Translations under genes and position numbers: made by a program
DNA from: an uncultured Clostridia bacterium
GTDB taxonomy: Bacteria > Bacillota > Clostridia > Oscillospirales > Ruminococcaceae
Assembly (NCBI GenBank): GCA_944386455.1
Contig: CALXBC010000023.1
Coordinates: 1-37,688, forward strand
Direction: 5' to 3'
DNA: 37,688 nt
Notes under the pieces: model-generated
What the model was told of the DNA's origin: nothing
Databases searched by the model: none
Seen by the model: only the letters and a program-made list of their open reading frames with translations
Shown here: in pieces, positions 30,760 to 37,688 of the stretch
Numbering within the stretch: the stretch's first letter is position 1
How the letters are laid out: every line of letters starts with the position of its first letter

Positions 30760-31917
30760 TCACCAGCCGGACTGTTCAAACATGTATTTCTTTTTGTTTT
30801 GCCGGTAAACGCTCAGTACGATTCCGATTGCAAGATAAGACACCGCGACCGAGGTGCCGCCCGAGCTGATAAACGGCAGTGTGATTCCGATAACCGGCAG
30901 CAGACAGAGCACCATGCCGATGTTGACGGTGGTCTGAAAAATAAAAATGGCGAAAATGCCCGCACATAAATAGCACCCCAGCGGATCCTTTGACATTCGG
31001 GATACCAGTAAGATTTTAACACAGATCAGCGCCAAAAGCAATGCCACACCGATACATCCAATAAATCCCAGCGTTTGTCCGATATAAGAAAAGATAAAAT
31101 CATTATATCCTTCCGGCGGAAAGATCAGATTATCGCTGAACAGCCCCTTGCCGAACAGTTCGCCGGATCCGAGCGCGATCCGCCCCTGAACCTGATGATA
31201 GCCGATTCCCTGCGGGTCCAGCTCAGGATGAAAGGCAATAATGATCCGCTCCTGAAGATATTTGAGATCGCCGGACAGGACAAAATTCCAGACCAGCGGA
31301 ACGGAAGCGGCAATGACGCCCGTTCCCGCCAGAATGTATTTCCAGGATAGACCTGCGGTAAAAATCATCACGATAAAGATGAACAAAAAGACCAGCGCCG
31401 AACCAAAGTCACCCTGAAGCGCGATCAGGCCGGTCGGAATCATGCCGTGGACACAAAGCAGCAGAACGTTGAGCGGCTTGTTCAGATTGTCCCGCACCTT
31501 TTCCAAATGCATGGCAAAGGTAAAGATAAAAGCAAGCTTGAGCAGCTCGGACGGCTGAAAAGTAGTCGGGCCCAACGGCAGCCAAGCCTTGTCGTCTGCA
31601 CCATCCCTGCCTATACCCAATGGTGTAAAGGTCAAAAGCACCAGAAAAATCGCAATCGGGACATAGAGCTTCCACAGTTTAGCCAGGGTATGGTAATCAA
31701 ACAGCGAAACGACAATCGCCGCGGTAATCCCCAGCATGATCGCAATACTTTGGATAATAAACAGCCTATTGCTGGACAAAAAACCGTTATATATAATGGA
31801 ATAAAGCATGAGCAGGCTGAAACCGGAGGCGGTAAAACAAAACAGCAGCAGCAGCTTGTCCACTGATTTGATATATTCCCAGACCGCACCAAATACGGTA
31901 TGGAGAAAACGCTTCAT
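30760..31917 (-). CDS. rodA: RodA/FtsW-type peptidoglycan glycosyltransferase (SEDS)
   Basis: The 385-residue membrane protein has about ten helices and SEDS marks: SLFDYHTLAKLWKLYV, LGPTTFQPSELLKLAFIFTF, GLIALQGDFGSALVFLFIFI with the essential Asp, and near the end GITLPFISSGGTSVAVSYLA. SEDS proteins polymerise lipid II glycan strands with a partner PBP for elongation. The start MKRFLHTVFG (ATG 31917) has AGGAGG 7 bases upstream; the longer frame to 32052 covers the promoter. First gene of the operon rodA-rsmD-coaD-coiled coil. Confidence 0.94.
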   Translation of the reverse strand: MKRFLHTVFGAVWEYIKSVDKLLLLFCFTASGFSLLMLYSIIYNGFLSSNRLFIIQSIAIMLGITAAIVVSLFDYHTLAKLWKLYVPIAIFLVLLTFTPLGIGRDGADDKAWLPLGPTTFQPSELLKLAFIFTFAMHLEKVRDNLNKPLNVLLLCVHGMIPTGLIALQGDFGSALVFLFIFIVMIFTAGLSWKYILAGTGVIAASVPLVWNFVLSGDLKYLQERIIIAFHPELDPQGIGYHQVQGRIALGSGELFGKGLFSDNLIFPPEGYNDFIFSYIGQTLGFIGCIGVALLLALICVKILLVSRMSKDPLGCYLCAGIFAIFIFQTTVNIGMVLCLLPVIGITLPFISSGGTSVAVSYLAIGIVLSVYRQNKKKYMFEQSGW

Positions 31918-31960
31918 GCAGATCCTCCTTTTTGCAGGCTTACAAAATAGAATATTTTTT

Positions 31961-31990
31961 ATTATACCATATTCTTCCCAGAAAAACCAA
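31961..31990 (-). promoter_or_regulatory. Sigma-A promoter of the rodA operon
   Basis: On the minus strand TTGGTT (31990–31985) and TATAAT (31966–31961) are separated by 18 bp, about 44 bases before the rodA ATG. Confidence 0.6.
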
Positions 31991-32089
31991 GTATATTTTG
32001 TTAAGGATTCTGTGTTTTTCGTTCTTTTGTTGTATTTTTCTGTTCCGATCAAAGAATTATGAAAATGCAGTTAAAATTTCAAATGGGAC

Positions 32090-32118
32090 TTTACTTGAAC
32101 GGCGAATTGTTGTACAAT
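32090..32118 (+). promoter_or_regulatory. Possible promoter of the pyrH operon
   Basis: TTTACT (32090–32095) and TACAAT (32113–32118) are spaced by 17 bp; a second TATAAT is at 32122–32127. The leader to pyrH is about 65 bases. Both boxes are imperfect, so this is tentative. Confidence 0.35.
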
Positions 32119-32189
32119 AAATATAATTCAAAACAAGGCCGTTTCTGTCCGGCGAAACAGAAACTGAGGCAGCAGAAAGGATTTTTTTG

Positions 32190-32897
32190 ATGCAGACAAA
32201 ATATAAACGTGTTTTGCTCAAGCTCAGCGGCGAAGCGCTGGCGGGCGAAAAAAAATTCGGGCTGGATTATGAAGTGATCACCGAAATCTGTAAAAGTATT
32301 AAAGAAGCTGCAGAACTGGGCACTGAGATTGCGATCGTCGTCGGCGGCGGCAATTTCTGGCGCGGCCGCTCAAGCGGTTCCATGGACCGTACCCGAGCAG
32401 ACCATATTGGTATGCTCGGCACTACGATGAATGCGCTGGCTGTTGCAGACGTACTGGAAAATATGGGAGTTGTCGTGCGTGTCCAGACTGCAATTGCGAT
32501 GCAGGCTGTCGCAGAGCCTTATATCCGCAACCGCGCCATCCGTCACCTGGAGAAGGGACGCGTCGTGATTTTCGGCTGCGGAACCGGAAATCCGTTTTTC
32601 TCCACCGATACTGCTTCTGCGCTTCGCGCCGCTGAAATCGAGGCAGATGTCATTTTTAAAGCAACAATGGTAGACGGCGTTTATGACAAGGATCCCAACA
32701 AATATCCCGATGCGGTCAAATATGACGAGCTGACCTTTTCTGAAGTGATTGCGAAGGGCCTTGCCGTCATGGACAGCACTGCGGCTGCGATGTGCCGCGA
32801 TAATGACATTCCTGTTCTGGTGTTTAATTTGTCCCGTCCTGAAAACATCGTTTCGGCGGTCAAAGGTGAAAGGATCGGCACGCTGGTCAGAGACTAG
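32190..32897 (+). CDS. pyrH: UMP kinase
   Basis: The 235-residue enzyme phosphorylates UMP to UDP with ATP and is the bacterial hexameric type, regulated by UTP and GTP. Family marks are [60 protein letters not shown], and [23 protein letters not shown] 32190 follows AGAAAGGA. It begins the cluster pyrH-frr-uppS-cdsA-dxr-rseP, an order conserved across Firmicutes and beyond. Confidence 0.97.
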   Translation: MQTKYKRVLLKLSGEALAGEKKFGLDYEVITEICKSIKEAAELGTEIAIVVGGGNFWRGRSSGSMDRTRADHIGMLGTTMNALAVADVLENMGVVVRVQTAIAMQAVAEPYIRNRAIRHLEKGRVVIFGCGTGNPFFSTDTASALRAAEIEADVIFKATMVDGVYDKDPNKYPDAVKYDELTFSEVIAKGLAVMDSTAAAMCRDNDIPVLVFNLSRPENIVSAVKGERIGTLVRD

Positions 32898-32906
32898 ACG
32901 CAAAAA

Positions 32907-32942
32907 ACGCCGTCCTGCTGTATAGCGGTCAGAAAACGGCGT
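32907..32942 (+). other. Weak hairpin between pyrH and frr
   Basis: ACGCCGT (32907–32913) and ACGGCGT (32936–32942) form a 7-bp stem with a 22-base loop in the 87-bp gap. No T-run follows. It may moderate read-through or stabilise the pyrH message; low certainty. Confidence 0.3.
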
Positions 32943-32984
32943 CATTATAATGATATCGAGGAAAGGGCTTTTAAGGTGATGAAT

Positions 32985-33539
32985 ATGAACGAACAGATGA
33001 AGCTTGCAGAGGAAAAAATGCAGAAGACGCTCCATGTACTGTCAGGAGATTATGCCGCGATCCGTGCAGGACGTGCCAATCCGGGAGTGCTGGACAAAAT
33101 CGTGGTGGATTATTACGGAGTCCCGACCCCGATCCCGCAGATGGCTGCGGTCTCAGTTGCGGAAGCCCGTGTGCTTGTGATTCAGCCCTGGGATGCATCC
33201 ACTCTCAAATCGATTGAAAAGGCGATCCAGACCTCCGATCTGGGCATTAATCCCACCAACGACGGGAAGGTCATCCGTATCATGTTCCCGCAGCTGACAG
33301 AGGAACGCCGCCGTGAGATCACCAAGGATGTCAGCAAGCTTTGTGAAGAAGCAAAGGTGGCCATCCGCAGCATCCGCCGTGATACAATCGACAAGTTCAA
33401 GGCAATGAAGAAGAATGCCGAAATGACAGAGGACGATCTGAAATCCGCCGAGAAGGATGTGCAGACCCTGACAGACAAATACTGTAAGGAAGCGGACGAA
33501 ATGAGCGCCAAGAAGGAAAAGGAGATCATGTCCGTTTAA
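32985..33539 (+). CDS. frr: Ribosome recycling factor
   Basis: The 184-residue protein splits post-termination ribosomes with EF-G. It begins MNEQMKLAEEKMQKTLHVLS and shows the RRF signatures AIRAGRANPGVLDKIVVDYY, VLVIQPWDASTLKSIEKAIQ, IRIMFPQLTEERRREITKDV, and VAIRSIRRDTIDKFKAMKKN. ATG 32985 gives the family length and has AAGGTG 6 bases upstream; ATG 32979 is in frame and cannot be excluded. It lies between pyrH and uppS. Confidence 0.97.
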   Translation: MNEQMKLAEEKMQKTLHVLSGDYAAIRAGRANPGVLDKIVVDYYGVPTPIPQMAAVSVAEARVLVIQPWDASTLKSIEKAIQTSDLGINPTNDGKVIRIMFPQLTEERRREITKDVSKLCEEAKVAIRSIRRDTIDKFKAMKKNAEMTEDDLKSAEKDVQTLTDKYCKEADEMSAKKEKEIMSV

Positions 33540-33569
33540 GAACGGCTGTATCAGAGAGGGGGCAGGCAA

Positions 33570-34301
33570 ATGTTTTTTGCCAAAAGAAGAGACAGCGTTC
33601 CCGAGGTGCTGCCGACTCATATCGGCATCATCATGGACGGAAACGGCCGTTGGGCAAAAAAACGCGGCCTGCCCCGTTTTGCCGGCCATAAGGCGGGAGC
33701 GGACGCCTTTAAACGGACGGTACGTTACTGCAACAGGATCGGGATCCGATATTTGACGGTTTATGCATTCTCGACCGAAAACTGGGCACGTCCCAAAAAG
33801 GAAGTCGATGCAATTATCGAACTTCTGCGGGATTATCTGCGGGATGCAGAGAATTATAAAAAGGAAAATGTCCGTGTCCGTTTTATCGGAGATATCTCGG
33901 TCTTTGATGAGGAAATTCAAAGAAGAATTGCAGAGTCTGAGCAGGAGAGCGAGGACTTTACAGGGCTTCGTTTGAATATTGCGGTCAACTATGGCGGCAA
34001 GGCAGAGATTGTCCGCGCTGTGCGGGAGATCGTGCGTGATGTGGAAAACGGCAGCCTTTTGCCTGATGCTATTGATGAAGAAGCGGTTGACAGCAGGCTG
34101 TATACCAGAGGGCAGCCCCCGGTGGATTTGGTGATTCGTCCGAGCGGGGAATACCGTTTATCGAATTTTATGATCTGGCAGACCGCTTATGCGGAATTTG
34201 TGTTTATGGATGTGCTGTGGCCTGATTTTTCACCGCATGACATGAACAGGGCGCTCTGGGAATATGCAGGCCGGAACAGGCGGTTCGGCGGCGTCAAATA
34301 A
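33570..34301 (+). CDS. uppS: Isoprenyl transferase (undecaprenyl diphosphate synthase)
   Basis: The 243-residue cis-prenyltransferase makes the C55 carrier lipid for peptidoglycan. Substrate-binding motif HIGIIMDGNGRWAKKRGLPR with catalytic Asp23, then RFAGHKAGADAFKRT, YLTVYAFSTENWARPKKEV, and the C-terminal LVIRPSGEYRLSNFMIWQTA are present. The end FVFMDVLWPDFSPHDMNRAL is typical. GAGAGGGGGC precedes ATG 33570. IPP for this enzyme comes from the MEP pathway genes ispH and dxr in this window. Confidence 0.97.
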   Translation: MFFAKRRDSVPEVLPTHIGIIMDGNGRWAKKRGLPRFAGHKAGADAFKRTVRYCNRIGIRYLTVYAFSTENWARPKKEVDAIIELLRDYLRDAENYKKENVRVRFIGDISVFDEEIQRRIAESEQESEDFTGLRLNIAVNYGGKAEIVRAVREIVRDVENGSLLPDAIDEEAVDSRLYTRGQPPVDLVIRPSGEYRLSNFMIWQTAYAEFVFMDVLWPDFSPHDMNRALWEYAGRNRRFGGVK

Positions 34302-34350
34302 ACAGAACAAAGGAGCGTGGCTCTGCTTTTTTGGAGCCGCACATTCAGAG

Positions 34351-35181
34351 ATGAAGCAGAGAATTTTTACAGCAGTGGTCGGTCTGACGCTTTTACTGGT
34401 GGTATTGTTCTTTTTTGATACCTGGTTTTTTAATGCGGCAATCGCCCTTCTTTCGGGAATTGCAGTTTTTGAGATTTTTCAGGCGGCAGGATATCTGAAA
34501 AACAGGCCGTTGTCGGTGCTCTGTCTTGTATTTGTCCTGCTGGTGCCTTTTTTTCGGACGCCGGGCTTCAATTTGGTCAGCAGAATCGTCATTCTTGTCT
34601 ATGTTCTGGGGTTGTTCGCCATCATGCTCTATCAGCATGAGACAACGCGGTTTGATACCATCGGAACAGTGTTTACTGTTTCTGTGCTGGTGCCGTTTGC
34701 ACTCAGCTCCATGATCTATATGCGGGACCAATTTGACCGTGACGGTCTGTTTTATATCATGCTGGTTTTTGCAGGCGCTTGGTTTGCAGATGCGGGCGGC
34801 TATTTTATCGGCCGTTTTTTCGGCAGGCACAAGCTCGCTCCGAAGGTCAGTCCTCACAAAACCGTAGAAGGCGCAGTCGGCGGTGTGTTGTTCAACATCA
34901 TTTTCTTTCTTCTGATGGGACTTTGCTATTATTTCTATCAGAGGCAGATGGGAACAGCAGTTGAGATCCATTATCTTCAGCTTGGCCTGTTGGGGGCGGT
35001 ATCGGCCGTTATCAGCATTCTTGGAGATTTGTCGGCTTCGCTCGTTAAACGACAGTGCGGGGTTAAGGATTTCGGTACGATTTTCCCCGGTCATGGGGGC
35101 GTGATGGACCGGTTCGACAGTGTGCTGTTTGTTGCTCCGTTTTTATATGTGGCGCTTCAGGCTGTCACATTAGTAAGCTGA
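34351..35181 (+). CDS. cdsA: Phosphatidate cytidylyltransferase
   Basis: The 276-residue membrane enzyme makes CDP-diacylglycerol from phosphatidic acid and CTP. The signature is at the C-terminus: SLVKRQCGVKDFGTIFPGHG followed by GVMDRFDS. About seven hydrophobic helices precede it; GRFFGRHKLAPKVSPHKTVE is also conserved. ATG 34351 (MKQRIFTAVVGL) is the family start; a longer open frame from 34264 overlaps uppS. The ribosome binding site is poor (GGAG 14 bases upstream), which suggests coupling to uppS. The product feeds pgsA and cls at 20–23 kb. Confidence 0.95.
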   Translation: MKQRIFTAVVGLTLLLVVLFFFDTWFFNAAIALLSGIAVFEIFQAAGYLKNRPLSVLCLVFVLLVPFFRTPGFNLVSRIVILVYVLGLFAIMLYQHETTRFDTIGTVFTVSVLVPFALSSMIYMRDQFDRDGLFYIMLVFAGAWFADAGGYFIGRFFGRHKLAPKVSPHKTVEGAVGGVLFNIIFFLLMGLCYYFYQRQMGTAVEIHYLQLGLLGAVSAVISILGDLSASLVKRQCGVKDFGTIFPGHGGVMDRFDSVLFVAPFLYVALQAVTLVS

Positions 35182-35186
35182 AACCA

Positions 35187-35226
35187 CCGTCCGGGCAGGC
35201 GTAATTGCTGCACGGACGGACTGTTT
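35187..35226 (+). terminator. Hairpin between cdsA and dxr (possible attenuator)
   Basis: CCGTCCG (35187–35193) pairs with CGGACGG (35213–35219); inside, GCAG pairs with CTGC. ACTGTTTTATC follows. A terminator-like shape within a conserved operon may reduce read-through into dxr. Confidence 0.5.
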
Positions 35227-35255
35227 TATCATGAGAAAAGGAGGGGCTGCTTGAG

Positions 35256-36407
35256 ATGAAGCGGATCGCATTGCTTGGCTCGACTGGCTCTATCGGCACG
35301 CAGGCACTGGACGTCATCCGCGCACAGGGCTTCGGTGTGACGGCTTTGGCGGCGAACCGCAGCATTGGTCTGCTGGAACGGCAGGCCAGGGAATGGAATC
35401 CGGCGGTTGTCTGTATCTATCAGAAGGATTTATATAAAGAGCTGAAGACGCGGCTGGCAGATCTGCCGATAAAGGTGGTTGCCGGAATGGAAGGACTGTG
35501 CGAGGCAGCGGCTGCCCCGGGGGCAGATATCACCCTCAACGCGGTGGTCGGGATGATTGGCCTGGAACCGACCTTGGCGGCGATCGGAGCCAAAAAGGAC
35601 ATTGCTCTCGCCAATAAGGAAACACTGGTGACCGGCGGAGAACTGGTGATGCAGGCCGCGGCGGAAAACGGGGTAAAACTTTTACCGGTGGACAGCGAAC
35701 ATTCTGCGATCTTTCAGTCATTGGAAGGAAATTCTCCGAAGCAGGTTAAAAGCATCCTGCTGACAGCTTCGGGCGGACCGTTTTACGGCCGCGCCAGGGA
35801 ACAGCTCAGGAAAGTGACAGTTGAGGACGCACTGAAGCATCCGAACTGGAGCATGGGTGCCAAGATCACGGTAGACTCTGCGACCTTGATGAACAAGGGG
35901 TTGGAGCTGATCGAGGCGGTACGGCTGTTCGGCGTCCGGCCAGAGGATATTCAGGTGGTGGTGCATCGCGAAAGCGTGCTGCATTCTGCAGTGGAATATG
36001 CAGACCACTCGGTGATCGCACAGCTCGGCGTGCCGGATATGCGGCTGCCGATCCAGTATGCGCTGACCTGGCCGGACCGGCTGGACTGCCCGGTGAAACG
36101 GCTGTCCCTGACAGATTACGGGACGCTGACTTTTTCACAGCCGGACGAGGAGACCTTTGTCTGTCTGAAAGCCTGTAAGGAGGCAATCCGCAGAGGCGGT
36201 CTTTATCCGACGATGGTAAACGGTGCAAATGAGGCGGCAGTCGCCCTGTTTCTGGATGGAAAGATCGCATTTACCGATATCGGCGATTTGGTGGCAAAAG
36301 CACTAAAGCTTGAGGCGGAACAGGCGGTAACGCTGGGCGGTATCATGGATGCAGACCGGCGTGCGCGCGCGTTCGTGCTGGAACAGTCGGGATGCGGTCG
36401 GAAATGA
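35256..36407 (+). CDS. dxr: 1-deoxy-D-xylulose 5-phosphate reductoisomerase
   Basis: The 383-residue NADPH enzyme turns DXP into 2-C-methyl-D-erythritol 4-phosphate, the first committed MEP step. It begins MKRIALLGSTGSIGTQALDV (NADPH loop). The metal/substrate region is LANKETLVTGGELVM and LPVDSEHSAIFQ, then NWSMGAKITVDSATLMNKGL and GLELIEAVRLFGV; VHRESVLHSAVEYADHSVIA and the end NGANEAAVALFLDGKIAFTD are conserved. AGGAGGGG lies 9 bases before the ATG. The MEP pathway, not mevalonate, is thus used. Confidence 0.97.
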   Translation: MKRIALLGSTGSIGTQALDVIRAQGFGVTALAANRSIGLLERQAREWNPAVVCIYQKDLYKELKTRLADLPIKVVAGMEGLCEAAAAPGADITLNAVVGMIGLEPTLAAIGAKKDIALANKETLVTGGELVMQAAAENGVKLLPVDSEHSAIFQSLEGNSPKQVKSILLTASGGPFYGRAREQLRKVTVEDALKHPNWSMGAKITVDSATLMNKGLELIEAVRLFGVRPEDIQVVVHRESVLHSAVEYADHSVIAQLGVPDMRLPIQYALTWPDRLDCPVKRLSLTDYGTLTFSQPDEETFVCLKACKEAIRRGGLYPTMVNGANEAAVALFLDGKIAFTDIGDLVAKALKLEAEQAVTLGGIMDADRRARAFVLEQSGCGRK

Positions 36408-36487
36408 AAAGAATGGATGCGCAGCCGTCGGAATATACTAATGGTATCGGCTGATGCGAAAATCTGAAAAAGAATCGAGGCTGCTGC

Positions 36488-37561
36488 ATGGCGGAATTTT
36501 GGAATGTTGTCATTACTATTTGGAATGTTGTCATTACTATCCTGATCACGATTTTGGTATTCGGAGTCATTATTTTTATTCATGAACTGGGGCATTTTAC
36601 CGCGGCGAAGGCCAGCGGGATCAAGGTTCATGAATTCGCACTCGGAATGGGACCGACGTTGTTCCACTTTACCAAAGGTGACACGAAATATGCGATACGG
36701 CTGCTTCCGATCGGCGGTTTTGTGCAGATGGAAGGCGAAGACGGTGAGTCCGAGGACGAAAACGCATTCAGTAAAAAGCCGGTCTGGAAACGGATCATAG
36801 TAGTGGTTGCAGGCGCATGTATGAATATCCTGCTGGGCTTTTTGATTTTGATTGGTACGACCGCTGCTATGGAAAAGATCCCAACCAAAGTCGTGGGCGG
36901 CTTTCGGACGGAAGCTTCCGCTGTGGAAACAAGCGGACTTCAGATCGGAGACGAGATCCTCAAAATCAACGGACGCACCATGTTCATTGTGTCGGATATA
37001 GAGCTTTCTATCAATCAAGACGCCGACAAGATCGTGGAGATGGTGGTGCGCCGCAACGGCAAAAAGGTCACCCTTCCCAGCGTTGACGTCAGCTTTGTGC
37101 AGCGGGAGTCCGAAGACGGCTCCACAGCGGAGTATTTTCCGTTTTTTGTCACCAGTGAGGACAAAAATGTGTTCAGCGTATTGAAATATGCCGCCCTCGA
37201 CACACTGTATGTCGGACGGGTAGTTTGGCTGTCTTTGCTGGATTTGTTTAAGGGCGCCGCAAAGGTGACCGATCTGGCCGGCCCGATCGGGGTCGGACAG
37301 GTGATCGGTCAGGCGCGGTTCATGGGACTGGATACCTTATTTACGATGATTGCATTTATCACCATCAATATTGGGGTGTTCAATCTTTTGCCGATTCCGG
37401 CGCTGGACGGGGCGCGGCTTGTCTTTTTGCTGATCGAGGCGGTGCGGCGCAAGCCGATCAATCCCAAATATGAGGGTTATGTCCATGCGGCGGGCTTGAT
37501 TTTGCTGCTGCTGTTAATGGCATTTGTTGCGGTCAATGATGTGCTGCGGTTTTTCCGATAG
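36488..37561 (+). CDS. rseP: RIP metalloprotease RseP (site-2 protease)
   Basis: The 357-residue membrane protease cuts anti-sigma factors and signal-peptide remnants inside the membrane. The zinc site is FIHELGHF (HExxH) near residue 34, and the second metal motif is NLLPIPALDGARL near residue 299. A PDZ domain lies between (GLQIGDEILKINGRTMFIVS). The N-terminus carries an in-frame 21-bp tandem duplication (WNVVITI twice) that lengthens the first helix. GAGG precedes the ATG. It could act on the membrane anti-sigma protein of this window, but that is only a possibility. Confidence 0.95.
   Translation: MAEFWNVVITIWNVVITILITILVFGVIIFIHELGHFTAAKASGIKVHEFALGMGPTLFHFTKGDTKYAIRLLPIGGFVQMEGEDGESEDENAFSKKPVWKRIIVVVAGACMNILLGFLILIGTTAAMEKIPTKVVGGFRTEASAVETSGLQIGDEILKINGRTMFIVSDIELSINQDADKIVEMVVRRNGKKVTLPSVDVSFVQRESEDGSTAEYFPFFVTSEDKNVFSVLKYAALDTLYVGRVVWLSLLDLFKGAAKVTDLAGPIGVGQVIGQARFMGLDTLFTMIAFITINIGVFNLLPIPALDGARLVFLLIEAVRRKPINPKYEGYVHAAGLILLLLLMAFVAVNDVLRFFR
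36499..36540 (+). repeat. 21-bp tandem duplication in the rseP start
   Basis: The unit TTGGAATGTTGTCATTACTA plus T (36499–36519) is repeated exactly at 36520–36540. It adds seven residues (WNVVITI) to the first membrane helix of RseP and keeps the frame. Confidence 0.95.
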
Positions 37562-37563
37562 GT

Positions 37564-37596
37564 TGTCAAGGACAGTCCACCGGACTGTCCTTGACA
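37564..37596 (+). terminator. Long hairpin after rseP
   Basis: TGTCAAGGACAGTCC (37564–37578) and GGACTGTCCTTGACA (37582–37596) form a perfect 15-bp stem with a 3-base loop, directly after the rseP stop codon. No T-run follows; the next bases are GACACCTTATCG. Confidence 0.7.
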
Positions 37597-37688
37597 GACA
37601 CCTTATCGCTTTCGGCCGGAAAGGACGGCCTCCGAAACTGTCGTTTCGCCGCTCAAGGTGCCGCTGGAATCATGGAGCCGGGCAGTCC
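37597..37688. other. Non-coding window end after the rseP hairpin
   Basis: No gene is seen. The stretch has short inverted repeats (GGCCG/CGGCC) and stops at GGGCAGTCC, which resembles the GGACAGTCC of the hairpin arm. It could be the start of another insertion behind a duplicated hairpin, but the window ends too soon. Confidence 0.25.

Noticed and set aside
34393-35094. Minus-strand open frame of 233 codons
   Set aside because: Antisense shadow of cdsA, which has the full signature motif.
1-37688. tRNA, rRNA or known riboswitch genes
   Set aside because: None recognised by eye on either strand; weakly conserved RNAs could be missed without a covariance search.

Overview
The window looks like chromosomal DNA of a gut-type Clostridia bacterium, most likely of the Oscillospirales (Ruminococcaceae-like). 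The evidence is an IspH–S1 fusion, the gene order pyrH-frr-uppS-cdsA-dxr-rseP, strong AGGAGG-type ribosome binding sites, moderate GC and many remnants of conjugative elements. Taxonomy is inferred from these features; no rRNA or tRNA gene was seen.

Left part (1–7.7 kb) is accessory. It starts with a decayed conjugative-element fragment on the minus strand: a RepA_N-type initiator (cut by the window edge), the C-terminal piece of a VirD4/TraG coupling protein, and an ORF in which a sigma-factor N-terminus runs in frame into a group II intron reverse-transcriptase remnant. On the plus strand follow two small Xre-type regulators, with a 35-bp near-palindrome and two CAATATATTG palindromes beside them, and a coiled-coil protein. 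A bacterial end-joining pair (Ku plus a stand-alone ATP-dependent ligase) and a frameshifted gene of unknown function come next. A complete group II intron (about 5571–7417) then splits the start of a small ribbon-helix-helix gene; a related intact gene lies at 20.4 kb.

The 7.7–14 kb part is a cell-surface module: a lipoprotein and a large secreted DNRLRE/ricin-like protein on the minus strand, divergent from an ECF sigma factor and its overlapping membrane-bound partner (probable anti-sigma factor).

The 14–20.2 kb part is a tight six-gene minus-strand operon: RpiR regulator, BaiN/YhiN flavoprotein, PNPOx-like protein, cmk, plsC and ispH–S1. The 20.4–24.6 kb part runs on the plus strand: the ribbon-helix-helix gene, cardiolipin synthase, pgsA, remnants of crcB and of an alpha/beta hydrolase, a NifX-like protein with a His/Cys-rich tail, and a tyrosine phosphatase. 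The 25–27.8 kb part is a monovalent-cation module: two TrkA-type proteins and a CPA2 antiporter. A divergent LCP-like protein that lacks the usual key residues follows.

The 29–37.6 kb part is core metabolism. On the minus strand: rodA, rsmD, coaD and a coiled-coil protein. On the plus strand: pyrH, frr, uppS, cdsA, dxr and rseP, linking nucleotide supply, ribosome recycling and isoprenoid/phospholipid envelope synthesis.

The most unusual signal is a pair of related non-coding insertions (24675–24976 and 28866–29088). They share conserved hairpin-rich ends but have unrelated structured middles, and each is flanked by direct repeats of a whole terminator-like hairpin that differs between the two sites. 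This suggests a small mobile element that targets and duplicates terminator hairpins.
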